Positions 9,462 through 18,111 of a DNA stretch of 64,000 bases are shown here, one piece after another; position 1 is the first letter of the stretch, and every line of letters begins with the position of its first letter. The position numbers and the translations under genes were made by a program. The stretch is taken from NCBI RefSeq assembly GCF_007827365.1, contig NZ_VISI01000002.1, forward strand, positions 1,121,001 to 1,185,000, given 5' to 3'. This DNA is from Olleya sp. Hel_I_94 (GTDB taxonomy: Bacteria > Bacteroidota > Bacteroidia > Flavobacteriales > Flavobacteriaceae). The notes below the pieces were generated by a model. That model saw nothing but the letters and a program-made list of their open reading frames with translations, was not told the DNA's origin and did not search any database.

Positions 9462-9549
9462 AATTTTGCATTTTTTTTCAACATTATCTTTTTTTTTGAT
9501 TAACTTAGTGATAACCAACGCTCTTAATTACCTACTTAATAATCAATAT

Positions 9550-9969
9550 ATGACCTATCGTCGAATAATTTACTCTAGTCAAGCCACACAACATTTTAAT
9601 AAACGTGATTTATTAGATTTATTACATGACGCACGTGCATTTAACACAATAGATAATATTACAGGTGTCCTAATGCATAAGGATGGTTTATTTGTTCAGG
9701 TTATAGAAGGAGACCATAATATTATTGACGACCTGTTAAACCGTTTACGTCGAGATATAAGACATAGTAAAATCAAAATAATTGATGATCAAACAGTAAA
9801 GACTAGACTTTTTGGTATTTGGAGTATGGGTTGTGCAGATTTTGATGATCCTTCATTAAGTTTAATTCCAGGTATAAGAACAGATTTAAGCGATCCTAAG
9901 GTTGTAGAAGATTTAATTAATAGACTTCCACAAGTTGCAGACATATTATTAGAAAACATTGCTATGTAA
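9550..9969 (+). CDS. BLUF-domain blue-light photoreceptor, PixD-like
   Basis: A 139-residue flavin photoreceptor made only of a BLUF domain plus a short C-terminal helical part. The FAD-binding residues fall at Tyr8, Asn32 and Gln50, the same numbering as in cyanobacterial PixD (Slr1694). The segment FGIWSMGCADF carries the conserved Trp/Met strand. With no fused output domain it should signal through a partner protein or oligomer change; no partner gene is adjacent. The ATG at 9550 is chosen because the preceding open frame runs through a terminator. Confidence 0.9.
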   Translation: MTYRRIIYSSQATQHFNKRDLLDLLHDARAFNTIDNITGVLMHKDGLFVQVIEGDHNIIDDLLNRLRRDIRHSKIKIIDDQTVKTRLFGIWSMGCADFDDPSLSLIPGIRTDLSDPKVVEDLINRLPQVADILLENIAM

Positions 9970-9994
9970 ATCTGACCCTATTTTAAGTAATAAT

Positions 9995-10651
9995 TTATTG
10001 TAGTGTATACTTAGTTGTTACAATTTTACCTTTCCCTTCTTTTAAATTTATAGTTAAAAGCGCTTCTTGAGATGTAATCTTAAAATTAAAAGGTGCTTTT
10101 AAAACATCCAAACCACTCTGCTTTTTAAGTCTAATACCTTGTCCCGAAATTATATCTTGATTAGGTATAAAATCAAATGATGGAATATGCTCTGTAATGA
10201 TAACATATTTGTAAGCCTTTAGCTTTTGCAATATGTTTTTAACTTCTTTGTTAGATAAATGTTGTAAAACTTGCCTAATTAAGGCACAATCTGCAGACGG
10301 TAATTCGTCTAAAGCAATATCCAAACAACTAAAGGACAAGTTATTTGCTATAAAATTGCTTTTGTTATAATCAATCAAGCTTGGTACAATATCTACAGCA
10401 AAATATTTACTAGCATAATTGTACAAATTACTTCCAATATTAAAATCGCCACAGCCTAAATCGCAAACACTTATTGGTGTTTTGAATGTTTTTAAAAAAG
10501 ATACAATAACCTCTATATAAGGATTAACCAAATCCGGATTATGCGAACCTTCACCTGAATAAAATTCTGACGCATTACTTCCCCAAAGGTTTAATTTATA
10601 AACCTGTTCCATAGCTGCTTTGGTTGGCCAAGGTGTTTTTGGAGTCTTCAT
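9995..10651 (-). CDS. Class I SAM-dependent methyltransferase
   Basis: A 218-residue protein with a Rossmann-type methyltransferase fold. Motif I is VCDLGCGDFNIG, followed by an acidic residue ending strand 2 (YFAVDIVPSLI). A motif IV-like ALIRQVLQHLS stretch suggests a small-molecule or sugar-type substrate. The ATG at 10651 is preferred over an upstream GTG. The substrate is not evident. It is transcribed toward the BLUF gene and shares a short 25-bp gap between stops. Confidence 0.8.
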   Translation of the reverse strand: MKTPKTPWPTKAAMEQVYKLNLWGSNASEFYSGEGSHNPDLVNPYIEVIVSFLKTFKTPISVCDLGCGDFNIGSNLYNYASKYFAVDIVPSLIDYNKSNFIANNLSFSCLDIALDELPSADCALIRQVLQHLSNKEVKNILQKLKAYKYVIITEHIPSFDFIPNQDIISGQGIRLKKQSGLDVLKAPFNFKITSQEALLTINLKEGKGKIVTTKYTLQ

Positions 10652-10724
10652 TATCTTAACTATTAACACACAAAATACTTACTTTATATAAGTATATTTA
10701 GCAAACCTACAAAAACTATGTTTC

Positions 10725-10757
10725 AAAAAAAAAGAGCTACTTATGTAGCTCTTTTTT
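10725..10757 (-). terminator. Terminator downstream of dps
   Basis: The perfect stem AAAAAAGAGCTAC / GTAGCTCTTTTTT with a TTAT loop lies 19 bp after the dps stop on the minus strand. It has T tracts in both directions. Confidence 0.8.
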
Positions 10758-10775
10758 AATCAAAAATTAATGTCA

Positions 10776-11255
10776 TTATAAGCTTTTACCTAACCAAGCA
10801 TTCATCATCCAAATGGTTTTTTCTTGCTCAGAGATAAAATCGCTAATCATAGCGTTAGTACCTTCATCATTTGCATCTCCAGAAGCATCCAAAATGTCAC
10901 GTTCTAATTTTAATAATTCTGTTAAAGATGTTACAATTAAAGCTACAGCGTTTTCATCTTTAGATACATTATGTCCTACTGGTACTTTAGCTATTTTAAC
11001 GTAGTCTTCAAAAGTATGCAATGGTGTTTCTCCTAAAGTTAAAACACGCTCTGCAATTAAATCTACTTTCATGTTTGCATCTGTGTATAACTCTTCAAAC
11101 TTAACATGTAACCCAAAAAAGTTTTTACCTTTAATATTCCAGTGGATTCCTCTTAAGTTTTGATAATATATCTGAAAATTAGCCAGTAATTGATTTAATT
11201 GATCTGCTAATTCTTTAGTTTTTTTTGTGTCTAGTCCTAAGCTATTGTAAGTCAT
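10776..11255 (-). CDS. dps: Dps ferritin-like DNA-protection protein
   Basis: A 159-residue Dps-family protein that assembles into 12-subunit shells, oxidises iron with peroxide and stores it, and protects DNA. The ferroxidase segment is NLRGIHWNIKGKNFFGLH, continuing to FEELYTDANMKVDLIAERVL, with the His, Asp and Glu ligands of the inter-subunit site. ATG at 11255 fits the family length; the longer open frame upstream adds an unlikely hydrophobic tail. It is divergent from oxyR, and the intergenic region holds a TAnnTTTG box and an OxyR-like site. Confidence 0.92.
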   Translation of the reverse strand: MTYNSLGLDTKKTKELADQLNQLLANFQIYYQNLRGIHWNIKGKNFFGLHVKFEELYTDANMKVDLIAERVLTLGETPLHTFEDYVKIAKVPVGHNVSKDENAVALIVTSLTELLKLERDILDASGDANDEGTNAMISDFISEQEKTIWMMNAWLGKSL

Positions 11256-11279
11256 AGTATTGTTTTTTATTTGTTTAAC

Positions 11280-11287
11280 CAAATTTA
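11280..11287 (-). promoter_or_regulatory. Putative dps promoter -7 box
   Basis: TAAATTTG on the minus strand matches the Bacteroidota TAnnTTTG element, 25 bp upstream of the dps start codon. The -33 element is weak. Confidence 0.5.
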
Positions 11288-11340
11288 CAACTAAATAAAC
11301 CAATTAATATATAAGTTTTATTGATAGATTTTATATTTTT

Positions 11341-11355
11341 ATAGTCTTAAACTAT
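11341..11355. promoter_or_regulatory. OxyR-like binding site ATAG-N7-CTAT
   Basis: ATAGTCTTAAACTAT matches the core half of the E. coli OxyR site (ATAG-N7-CTAT). It ends 4 bp before the oxyR start codon and lies roughly 70-80 bp upstream of the predicted dps start point. This suits autoregulation of oxyR together with activation of dps. Seen by eye only. Confidence 0.5.
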
Positions 11356-11359
11356 ATCG

Positions 11360-12301
11360 ATGACAATAACTCAATTATCCTATGTACTTGCTGTTGCAGA
11401 AAATCAAAATTTCACAAAAGCAGCTCAAAAGTGCTTTGTAACACAGCCAACCTTAAGTATGCAAATACAAAAATTAGAAGATCAATTAGATGTTTTAATT
11501 TTTGATAGAAGTAAAAAACCAATAGAGTTAACAGAAGTAGGTAAAAAAATAGTAACCCAAGCTAGAAATATAGTTAATGAATCCTACAGAATCCAAGATA
11601 TTGTAGATCAAGAGAAAGGTTATATAGGTGGCGAATTTAAGATTGGTATTATCCCAACCGTTATGCCAACATTATTACCTATGTTTTTAACCAATTTTGT
11701 TAAAAAATATCCTAAGGTTAAACTTAAAATTGAAGAGTTAACTACCGAAGAAATAATATCTAGAATTAACGATGGTCATTTAGATGCTGCAATTGCTGCA
11801 ACACCTTTAGAAAACGAAAATATTAAAGAACGCGTCCTATATTTTGAACCATTTGTTGCTTACGTACCACAAAATCACAGGTTAAAAAACAAGAAAAAGT
11901 TAGAAACCTCTGACTTAGAAATAGATGACATGCTTTTACTAGAAGATGGTCATTGCTTTAGGGATGGTGTTATTAATTTATGTAAAGCTTTTAAAAACCA
12001 TAGTGACGATAAGTTTCAAATAGAAAGTGGTAGTATAGAAACTTTGGTTAAATTATCTAACGAAGGTCTAGGCATGACATTAATGCCTTATTTACATACC
12101 TTAGACTTAAATGATAGAGATAAAGAGAATCTACATTATTTTACAGAACCTTCACCTGCAAGAGAAGTTAGCTTAATATATCATAAAAGCGAGCTTAAAA
12201 TGCAAATTATTGAAGCAATGCAAGACGTGATTTCTGGTATTGTTAGAGGTGCTATTGCTTTTCAAAACGTGCAAATAATTAGTCCTGTATCTAAAAAATA
12301 A
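11360..12301 (+). CDS. oxyR: OxyR-type LysR-family peroxide sensor
   Basis: A 313-residue LysR-type regulator. Residues 1-60 are the winged HTH (FTKAAQKCFVTQPTLSMQIQ). In the effector domain the redox cysteines fall at exactly Cys199 and Cys208 (HCFRDGVINLC), the same numbers as E. coli OxyR, where peroxide forms a disulfide between them. That identifies the protein as a peroxide sensor rather than a generic LysR. It is divergent from dps, its classical target, and an ATAG-N7-CTAT site lies just before its start. Confidence 0.93.
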   Translation: MTITQLSYVLAVAENQNFTKAAQKCFVTQPTLSMQIQKLEDQLDVLIFDRSKKPIELTEVGKKIVTQARNIVNESYRIQDIVDQEKGYIGGEFKIGIIPTVMPTLLPMFLTNFVKKYPKVKLKIEELTTEEIISRINDGHLDAAIAATPLENENIKERVLYFEPFVAYVPQNHRLKNKKKLETSDLEIDDMLLLEDGHCFRDGVINLCKAFKNHSDDKFQIESGSIETLVKLSNEGLGMTLMPYLHTLDLNDRDKENLHYFTEPSPAREVSLIYHKSELKMQIIEAMQDVISGIVRGAIAFQNVQIISPVSKK

Positions 12302-12332
12302 AAAAAAGCGACCAAATGGTCGCTTTTTTTTA
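12301..12332. terminator. Bidirectional terminator between oxyR and the MbnP operon
   Basis: The stem AAAAAAAGCGACC / GGTCGCTTTTTTT with an AAAT loop overlaps the oxyR stop. It serves both converging transcripts. Confidence 0.85.
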
Positions 12333-13316
12333 AAGAGCAAAATTGACATAAACGGACAATCGCTGTTTGGACTGTACATTATCACCAAATAAGTTTTGAC
12401 TAACTGGTAATGTGTAGCTAGCTCCAAAGATAAATTTTTCGATAGCCAACTCGGATCCAAAGCTAAAGTTTAAAATATCTCCATCTGTATCTCTTAACGT
12501 TTCGTCGTATTGTGTAATAGAATCATATACATCTCCTGAAAGTCCAACAAATGGCATGATATTCATTTTTTGTCGCGGAATTGCAGTAAAAAAGTTTACC
12601 GCATAACTAAATTGATCTCCAAATTGGTAGTCATTTTTATTTTCGCCTTTTAAATAATAGCTAAGTAGCGTATTGACACCAAATTTATCACTTCCATAAT
12701 TATAACCTAAAGAAAAAACACCATCAACACTACCTGTACCAACTTGAAATCCAGGATTAATATTATCTGCTAATCTTTGTTCAAACTGGCCAGTGGGTAA
12801 TTTAACACCTAAACCAAACTGCAGACTATGACCTGATGGTTCTTTATTAGGATTAAAGTCTACGACGTTTTCATCTTTCTTTTTATAAAACACGTGTTTG
12901 TACCATCCTATAACACTTGCATCTCCTAATCCGTTTAAATTTTCTTTTACGTTATTAAAGTCTCTTGTCAAATCTTGATATGGTAGACTTGTAGTGACAT
13001 AAAAAGAATCATTAATTGGTATTTGAGCCCATAATTGTATGGTATTAAAGGTTTCCTTGCTTATTGGAGAGTTTTCAAAAATCCCGTTTTTAGACTCAAA
13101 ATTTTGATAAATATATCTTAAACCAACAAAGTTAGCATTGCTTAAAGTTCCAAAACCAAAACTTCCGCTACTTGTAGAGCAGCCACATAAATCACACAAT
13201 ACCTGAAATGGTTCATGTTTATTACAAGGGTTTACGGGATTATGTGCTTCCGCTTTAGCGACACTAAATAAAACGACTCCTATTATTAAATATTTAATAT
13301 TCTGCAAAACGCTCAT
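12330..13316 (-). CDS. Outer-membrane beta-barrel protein of the MbnP/MbnH operon
   Basis: A 328-residue exported protein with a signal peptide (LIIGVVLFSVAKAEA). Just after cleavage comes a Cys-rich stretch (CNKHEPFQVLCDLCGCSTS) that could bind metal or form disulfides. The remainder has alternating polar and aromatic strands ending in Phe-Ala-Leu, typical of an outer-membrane barrel. Its first 23 bp overlap the end of the MbnH-like gene, so they are translationally coupled. Related proteins accompany copper-binding MbnP genes, so a role in metal passage or display is inferred. Confidence 0.72.
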   Translation of the reverse strand: MSVLQNIKYLIIGVVLFSVAKAEAHNPVNPCNKHEPFQVLCDLCGCSTSSGSFGFGTLSNANFVGLRYIYQNFESKNGIFENSPISKETFNTIQLWAQIPINDSFYVTTSLPYQDLTRDFNNVKENLNGLGDASVIGWYKHVFYKKKDENVVDFNPNKEPSGHSLQFGLGVKLPTGQFEQRLADNINPGFQVGTGSVDGVFSLGYNYGSDKFGVNTLLSYYLKGENKNDYQFGDQFSYAVNFFTAIPRQKMNIMPFVGLSGDVYDSITQYDETLRDTDGDILNFSFGSELAIEKFIFGASYTLPVSQNLFGDNVQSKQRLSVYVNFAL

Positions 13317-14340
13317 CTTCTAAAAATTGATTATCGGTTAATGTTTTTAAGAAAGCTATTAAACTCTCTTTTTCGTATGCTGAAAGTGAGATACCGTAAG
13401 TCCCATCTGTTTTTTGTAATGACGCATCCACATTACCATTATCCACAATACCAGAATTGTAAAAATCTAAGACGACTTCTAAGGTAGAAAAACGTCCATC
13501 GTGCATATAAGGATAAGACACCTCTACATTACGTAAGCTTGGCACTTTAAACTTATACAAATCGTCTGGGTTTTCTAGTATATTAAAACGTCCTTTATCG
13601 TTTAATTGCGGATTAATTGGCAAACCATTGTTTCTAAAGGTTTGATCGGTAAAAAGGTCTGAAGCATGACAGCTTGAGCACTTATTTTGAAACGTATTTA
13701 GACCATCCAACTCTGTTGTTGTTAATGTAACATTATCTTCTTGCCTAACATACTTGTCGTACTTAGAGTTAGAAGAAATCATCATTAACATAAATTGAGA
13801 CAATGCTTTTAACATGTTTTCCGTATTGACTTCTCCTCCATCAAATGCTTTAGCAAATTGCTCTTGATAATAACTGTCCTGTTGTAATTTTACAATAACA
13901 TTGGATAAGGTTTCACCCATTTCTAACTCGCTAGTAATAGGAAGTATGGGTTGCAAATCCAAATGCGATGCTGCACCATCCCACATAAAGGATGTTTGAT
14001 AAGCTAAATTTTGGATAGGTTGTGCATTTCTTAAACCAATTCCTCCATTTACACCATGACTTAAATTATGTCCATGGTGTGTAAAAGCAAAAGCTTGCTC
14101 ATGACAAAAAGCACAAGCTATTGCACCATTAGAGGATAATTTACCTTCGTAAAATAGTCTTTTACCCAATTCAAAACCAGCGTCTGTTATGGGATTATTA
14201 TCCAAATTATAAGTTATATCTGGAAAATTGGATGGCAAATCTAACTGTAAAGGTATGGGAACATAGTTTGCTGTATCTGTACTATTAGAACACGCAAACA
14301 GTGTAACCAAGCCCAAAATTATAAGGCTTAACTTTTTCAT
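13294..14340 (-). CDS. MbnH-like diheme cytochrome c peroxidase family lipoprotein
   Basis: A 348-residue periplasmic diheme protein of the MauG/cytochrome c peroxidase family. Heme motifs are CAFCH (76-80) and CSSCH (221-225). The lipobox Cys is at 17 (LVTLFAC). Characterised MbnH enzymes use a high-valent diheme to oxidise a Trp of the partner MbnP to kynurenine, creating a copper site. The adjacent gene encodes an MbnP-like lipoprotein, so this role is more likely here than peroxide scavenging. An electron-transfer cytochrome peroxidase is the alternative. Confidence 0.85.
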   Translation of the reverse strand: MKKLSLIILGLVTLFACSNSTDTANYVPIPLQLDLPSNFPDITYNLDNNPITDAGFELGKRLFYEGKLSSNGAIACAFCHEQAFAFTHHGHNLSHGVNGGIGLRNAQPIQNLAYQTSFMWDGAASHLDLQPILPITSELEMGETLSNVIVKLQQDSYYQEQFAKAFDGGEVNTENMLKALSQFMLMMISSNSKYDKYVRQEDNVTLTTTELDGLNTFQNKCSSCHASDLFTDQTFRNNGLPINPQLNDKGRFNILENPDDLYKFKVPSLRNVEVSYPYMHDGRFSTLEVVLDFYNSGIVDNGNVDASLQKTDGTYGISLSAYEKESLIAFLKTLTDNQFLEDERFAEY

Positions 14341-14355
14341 AATAATGAGATTTAA

Positions 14356-14390
14356 AACACCATTAAAAGCACTTAGCCTTTAATGGTGTT
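14356..14390 (-). other. Intercistronic hairpin between mbnP-like and mbnH-like genes
   Basis: A perfect 12-bp stem (AACACCATTAAA / TTTAATGGTGTT) with an 11-base loop fills the 62-bp gap. The following tract on the minus strand is only moderately T-rich, so partial termination or 3'-end protection of the mbnP-like mRNA are both possible. Confidence 0.6.
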
Positions 14391-14402
14391 ATTAGATAAG
14401 TT

Positions 14403-15206
14403 TTAATCGTTATGTACGTGATGTACCTCAAACATTGTAGCTATGTTTGTTGCGATTATTGGTGTCTCATTAACATCTGTATGTACTTGATCATAACCAT
14501 CAGCAAAATTAGCTGTTGTTGTACCATCAAAAACTTTAGCTATATCTGCCTTAATATGTACTTCTGGTGTTTTATCTGCTCTAACCAAAACTGTATTTGG
14601 AAAACTTAACGTTACTTCCTTATAATTATCTAATGCTGTCCCAACGCTTCCCATATGCACTGCTAATGGTTGGTCAGACACTGCACTTGTAGAATAGGTA
14701 CCATCTAATCTTATAAATTTATATCCCGAAGCCCAACTCCACATCATACCTTGGTCTGTTGCATAGTCTAAAAAAGTACCTTGACCTGCTGCACCTAAAG
14801 CAAATCTGTCTTGGTCAATCCCTACACCAAAAGTAACAGATACGTAATCTGCTGCGTCCACACCTTCTAATGTCACAAAGATTTCGCCTGCGTTATTACC
14901 ATCAAGCTCGTTGATAATAAAAACGTTATCCTCTGTTGGATATTCAAAAATATTACCATTAGAATCCGTAAATCTTACGTTACTAATCATGTATTTTAAC
15001 GTTTCTAATTTAAAAGATTCTGAATTAGATTTATTGTAAGTGGTACCAAATATAAAATCCTGATCACCAACTCCATTGTCATACTTAAGTGTAATAACAC
15101 CTGTTTGTCCTGTTAAATCTTCTGGTTGATTATTATCATCGTCTGATGAACATGCTGTAAATATTGCACACACTAATAGTGCAAATGTGTATTTTAATAA
15201 TTTCAT
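14403..15206 (-). CDS. MbnP-like copper-binding lipoprotein
   Basis: A 267-residue lipoprotein (lipobox Cys at 19, IFTAC) with an MbnP-like domain from about residue 36 to 262. It contains the family strands LETLKYMISNVRF and FGVGIDQDRF, and a Trp pair at W156 and W158 (MMWSWASGYKF) in the conserved tryptophan segment. The C-terminus ends EVHHVHND and the domain includes EVHIKAD, giving further possible metal ligands. Gene order with the diheme MbnH-like enzyme supports a post-translationally modified copper-binding protein. No methanobactin genes are in view. Confidence 0.83.
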   Translation of the reverse strand: MKLLKYTFALLVCAIFTACSSDDDNNQPEDLTGQTGVITLKYDNGVGDQDFIFGTTYNKSNSESFKLETLKYMISNVRFTDSNGNIFEYPTEDNVFIINELDGNNAGEIFVTLEGVDAADYVSVTFGVGIDQDRFALGAAGQGTFLDYATDQGMMWSWASGYKFIRLDGTYSTSAVSDQPLAVHMGSVGTALDNYKEVTLSFPNTVLVRADKTPEVHIKADIAKVFDGTTTANFADGYDQVHTDVNETPIIATNIATMFEVHHVHND

Positions 15207-15276
15207 TTGTATTGTTATTTTTTATTTAAATAGAATGTAATTAAGCCTGTTTTGGCTTAAGTCGAAAAATAAAAAA

Positions 15277-15672
15277 TTATACTATTGGAGGTTTAAAATG
15301 AAAATAATCAAAGTTGTAAGAATACCTTTGGTTATAAATCGTTGTATTTTTTTGATTAAAAAACACTAGCGAAGAAGCGTCTAGAGCATATTGGTATTCC
15401 AAGTAAAATACAGGGAAAAAAGACTCTGCCAAAGTAGTTATAGCTTTACTATCATTATCATCACTTATTGGTGATTGCAATTGTTTTGCTAAATGACATT
15501 TACCATTACAAGCTAATTGTGGTTTTTCTTTATTAACACAATAGGTATCTATAATGTAATCTATATTTAACTGAAAATAGGCCACATAACCAACGTAATA
15601 CATAGGTCGTATTGCAAAGGATAAAAACAATAATATTGTAAACAGCTTTTTCAGAAAAAATAATTTTTGCAA
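15277..15672 (-). CDS. Small Cys-containing membrane or exported protein, copper-associated
   Basis: A 131-residue protein with an N-terminal hydrophobic segment (LFTILLFLSFAIRPMYYVGY) and a conserved-looking motif YCVNKEKPQLACNGKCHLAK with three cysteines and a histidine. Similar small proteins occur in Bacteroidota next to copper and other metal genes, and I infer metal handling. It lies 70 bp upstream of the MbnP-like gene on the same strand and is probably first in that operon. A secreted His/Cys-rich protein in the element's metal operon (35152-35547) sits in an analogous place. Confidence 0.65.
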   Translation of the reverse strand: MQKLFFLKKLFTILLFLSFAIRPMYYVGYVAYFQLNIDYIIDTYCVNKEKPQLACNGKCHLAKQLQSPISDDNDSKAITTLAESFFPVFYLEYQYALDASSLVFFNQKNTTIYNQRYSYNFDYFHFKPPIV

Positions 15673-15721
15673 AGTTATAGCATTTAGTTCAAATTTATAA
15701 CATTACTTAAGTTATTTATAT

Positions 15722-15750
15722 AAAAAAAACGACCTGTTGGTCGCTTTTTA
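15722..15750 (-). terminator. Terminator downstream of the 65-residue protein gene
   Basis: The stem CGACC / GGTCG with a TGTT loop is flanked by A and T tracts. It separates the small gene at 15762-15959 from the MbnP operon. Confidence 0.7.
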
Positions 15751-15761
15751 GTTTTATATTT

Positions 15762-15959
15762 TTAAGTGTTTAGATATATTAAACATTGGTCTAATTTTGG
15801 GTTTTGCTGTACTAAAGACTCAATATACACTTTAAGCTCTTCTACCTCATATGGTAAAAGTCGCTCTAAGGCTTTTTGGACTTCTTTGCAAAACAACGTG
15901 GTATCAAAACTAACTTTTTGCAGTACAGTTTTAGTGTACTCAAACATTGCTCTTGCCAT
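15762..15959 (-). CDS. Conserved small flavobacterial protein of 65 residues
   Basis: A 65-residue soluble, mostly helical protein (MARAMFEYTKTVLQKVSFD, then FCKEVQKALERLLPYEVEEL). I recognise the pattern as a short protein found widely in Flavobacteriaceae, but know no function. It has its own terminator and stands alone between the MbnP operon and the AIM24 gene. Confidence 0.65.
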   Translation of the reverse strand: MARAMFEYTKTVLQKVSFDTTLFCKEVQKALERLLPYEVEELKVYIESLVQQNPKLDQCLIYLNT

Positions 15960-16106
15960 AATTAATTATTAGGTTTAGTTAAATAAAAAGTAATAGTATG
16001 CTATAGGCAAACGGTTTAAAAGTTTCGATTAAAGGTAGCAAAAAAACAGGTTCAAAATTGATGTATCCAAAATTTTAACAGTTAAAAACACGTTAAAATT
16101 ATTTAC

Positions 16107-16937
16107 TTAGAAGCGATTATCACCATCCAATAAGTCTCCTAAACCACCAAGAATACTACCTTCGCCTTTGCTTTTCCCTCCTCTTGGTACACTTTGCAAT
16201 ACACGTCCTGCTAACCTACTAAATGGTAACGATTGTATATATACGACGCCTGGACCTTCTAATTTTGCAAAAAACAAACCTTCACCACCAAAAACGGTAT
16301 TTTTAATACCTCCAATAAACTCTATATCATAATTCACGTCCTGAGTAAAGCCAACTATACATCCTGTATCAACCCTTAATGTCTCTCCTCGTTGCAATAC
16401 TTTTCTTGCTAAAGTTCCTCCTGCATGTACAAAAGCTAATCCGTCTCCTTCTAATTTTTGCATTATAAAACCTTCGCCTCCAAAAAGACCACGACCTAAT
16501 TTTTTACTAAATTCTACACCTACACTAACACCTTTAGCTGCACATAAAAAAGCATCTTTTTGACATATAAACTTACCTTTGTATTCCAGCAAATCAATAG
16601 CTACAATTTTTCCAGGATAAGGTGATGCAAAACTTACTTTACGCTTTCCTGTCAAGTTGTTGTAAAATGCTGTCATAAACAAACTTTCTCCAGTTAACAA
16701 TCGTTTTCCTGCTCCAAATATTTTTCCTAAAAAACCAGAATCGTTTTGAGAGCCATCACCAAATATGGTTTCCATTTTAATACCATCATCCATCATCATA
16801 AAGCTTCCTGCTTCTGCAATAACGCCTTCTTGCGGATCAAGTTCTACTTCTACATATTGCATTTCTTCGCCATAAATTTTATAATCTATGTCATGTGCAT
16901 TTAAACTGTTTTGAGGTAATTCGTCTTTTGGATACAT
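16107..16937 (-). CDS. AIM24/TIGR00266 family protein
   Basis: A 276-residue protein of the AIM24 family (TIGR00266), a trefoil-like beta fold of repeated Gly-rich strands. Recognisable segments are [36 protein letters not shown] and [20 protein letters not shown], which are internal repeats. The C-terminus is a Gly-rich tail ([16 protein letters not shown]). Bacterial members have no settled function; the yeast homologue is mitochondrial and structural. It may share transcription with the DUF4442 gene 60 bp upstream. Confidence 0.87.
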   Translation of the reverse strand: MYPKDELPQNSLNAHDIDYKIYGEEMQYVEVELDPQEGVIAEAGSFMMMDDGIKMETIFGDGSQNDSGFLGKIFGAGKRLLTGESLFMTAFYNNLTGKRKVSFASPYPGKIVAIDLLEYKGKFICQKDAFLCAAKGVSVGVEFSKKLGRGLFGGEGFIMQKLEGDGLAFVHAGGTLARKVLQRGETLRVDTGCIVGFTQDVNYDIEFIGGIKNTVFGGEGLFFAKLEGPGVVYIQSLPFSRLAGRVLQSVPRGGKSKGEGSILGGLGDLLDGDNRF

Positions 16938-16997
16938 ATTTGTAAAGTTTTAATTTATTATATGTTGCTTAATTGTACAATTTGTTACAATTGGAGT

Positions 16998-17453
16998 TTA
17001 GCTTTTTACTTTAATAGACCATTCAAAATTAAATGTTGATACTACTACTCCATCAGCATTAGTACCAATAGCCTGCATCCAAATAGTTTGACCTTCTCCA
17101 GTTTTTATAGCATTTTGTAATGCTTGATCTACTTTTAAACCATCATTACACACAAAGGTAATTCTGCCTGTCGCCTTTTTAGTAAACGTGGCATTATTAG
17201 AGGTGACTAACATGGATACTTTTTTACCTGTTTCTTGTATTTTCATCATCATCATGGCACCAGTTGCAAATTCCGCAGCCATACCTTGAACAGCCCAAAA
17301 CATAGAATTAAAAGGGTTTTGATTAAACCATCTATGTTTTACAGTTGTTACGCATTGTGTATCATTTAAAACTTTTGTTCTAACACCACACAAAAAAGCT
17401 GATGGTAATTTAAGCATTGTAAATGTGTTAAGTTTACTAGGAGTTATTTTCAT
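16998..17453 (-). CDS. DUF4442 hot-dog fold protein, thioesterase-like
   Basis: A 151-residue protein matching DUF4442, related to the hot-dog thioesterases. Segments typical of the family are WFNQNPFNSMFWAVQGMAAE (helix plus small-residue turn) and a C-terminal strand GVVVSTFNFEWSIK. An acyl-CoA thioesterase activity is possible but unproven. It lies just upstream of the AIM24 gene on the same strand. Confidence 0.8.
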   Translation of the reverse strand: MKITPSKLNTFTMLKLPSAFLCGVRTKVLNDTQCVTTVKHRWFNQNPFNSMFWAVQGMAAEFATGAMMMMKIQETGKKVSMLVTSNNATFTKKATGRITFVCNDGLKVDQALQNAIKTGEGQTIWMQAIGTNADGVVVSTFNFEWSIKVKS

Positions 17454-17560
17454 TATATATTCGATTTTCAGCTAAATTATCGAAAATAATTGACATTACA
17501 CTATGTTAAAAATATGTTAATTTTTAGTACTTTGTATTGCATAATACCTTTTTAAAGATA

Positions 17561-17568
17561 TATATTTG
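17561..17568 (+). promoter_or_regulatory. Putative promoter of the DUF4870 gene
   Basis: TATATTTG is a perfect TAnnTTTG box, with a TTG about 21 bp upstream. It lies 29 bp before the start codon at 17598. Confidence 0.55.
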
Positions 17569-17597
17569 CATAAGAAACTATTATATACTTTTGAATT

Positions 17598-18044
17598 ATG
17601 GTTACCAGTCATCAAAAAAATCTAGCAACATTTATTCATTTATCAACTTTTTCTAGGTTTATATTTCCTTTCGGAAATTTAATAGCACCAATAGTATTAT
17701 GGGTTGCTAATAAAGATAAATCAGAGTTTATTGATGCTCATGGTAAACAAGCTATTAATTTTCAGTTTAGCATTTTATTATATGCTGTAATCATAGGCAC
17801 ATTATGTATACCGTTTTTTGCTTTCACTTTATTTAACCATTTAGACTTATTAGATTTTCAGGCTTTTGAAGGCATTAATATTAATCTTACCAAACCGTCA
17901 CCTCTATTTTATATTGGTGGTAGCATTGGACTACTGGCAGTATTTGGTTTTATATTAGAAATTATTTTTATAATTAATGCAAGTCTAAAAGCAAGAGATG
18001 GTCAAGCATACAAATATCCATTTACAATAAAATTTATCAAATAA
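17598..18044 (+). CDS. DUF4870 membrane protein
   Basis: A 148-residue protein with three transmembrane segments. The motif FPFGNLIAPIVLWVANKDKS followed by FIDAHGKQAINFQ is diagnostic of DUF4870. The family is small, inner-membrane and of unknown function; it is often next to PspC or PadR genes, as here. It precedes a PadR regulator and a PspC-domain protein, with a separate promoter box visible upstream. Confidence 0.88.
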   Translation: MVTSHQKNLATFIHLSTFSRFIFPFGNLIAPIVLWVANKDKSEFIDAHGKQAINFQFSILLYAVIIGTLCIPFFAFTLFNHLDLLDFQAFEGININLTKPSPLFYIGGSIGLLAVFGFILEIIFIINASLKARDGQAYKYPFTIKFIK

Positions 18045-18111
18045 CACACATCATCAATCAATCAAATCATCAAAAAACGAACAGTTTAATTATGAAACAT
18101 CTTACAGAATT

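Noticed and set aside
13294..14340. An ordinary cytochrome c peroxidase
   Set aside because: Neighbouring MbnP-like lipoprotein and operon structure favour an MbnH-like role; the peroxidase option is kept only as an alternative.
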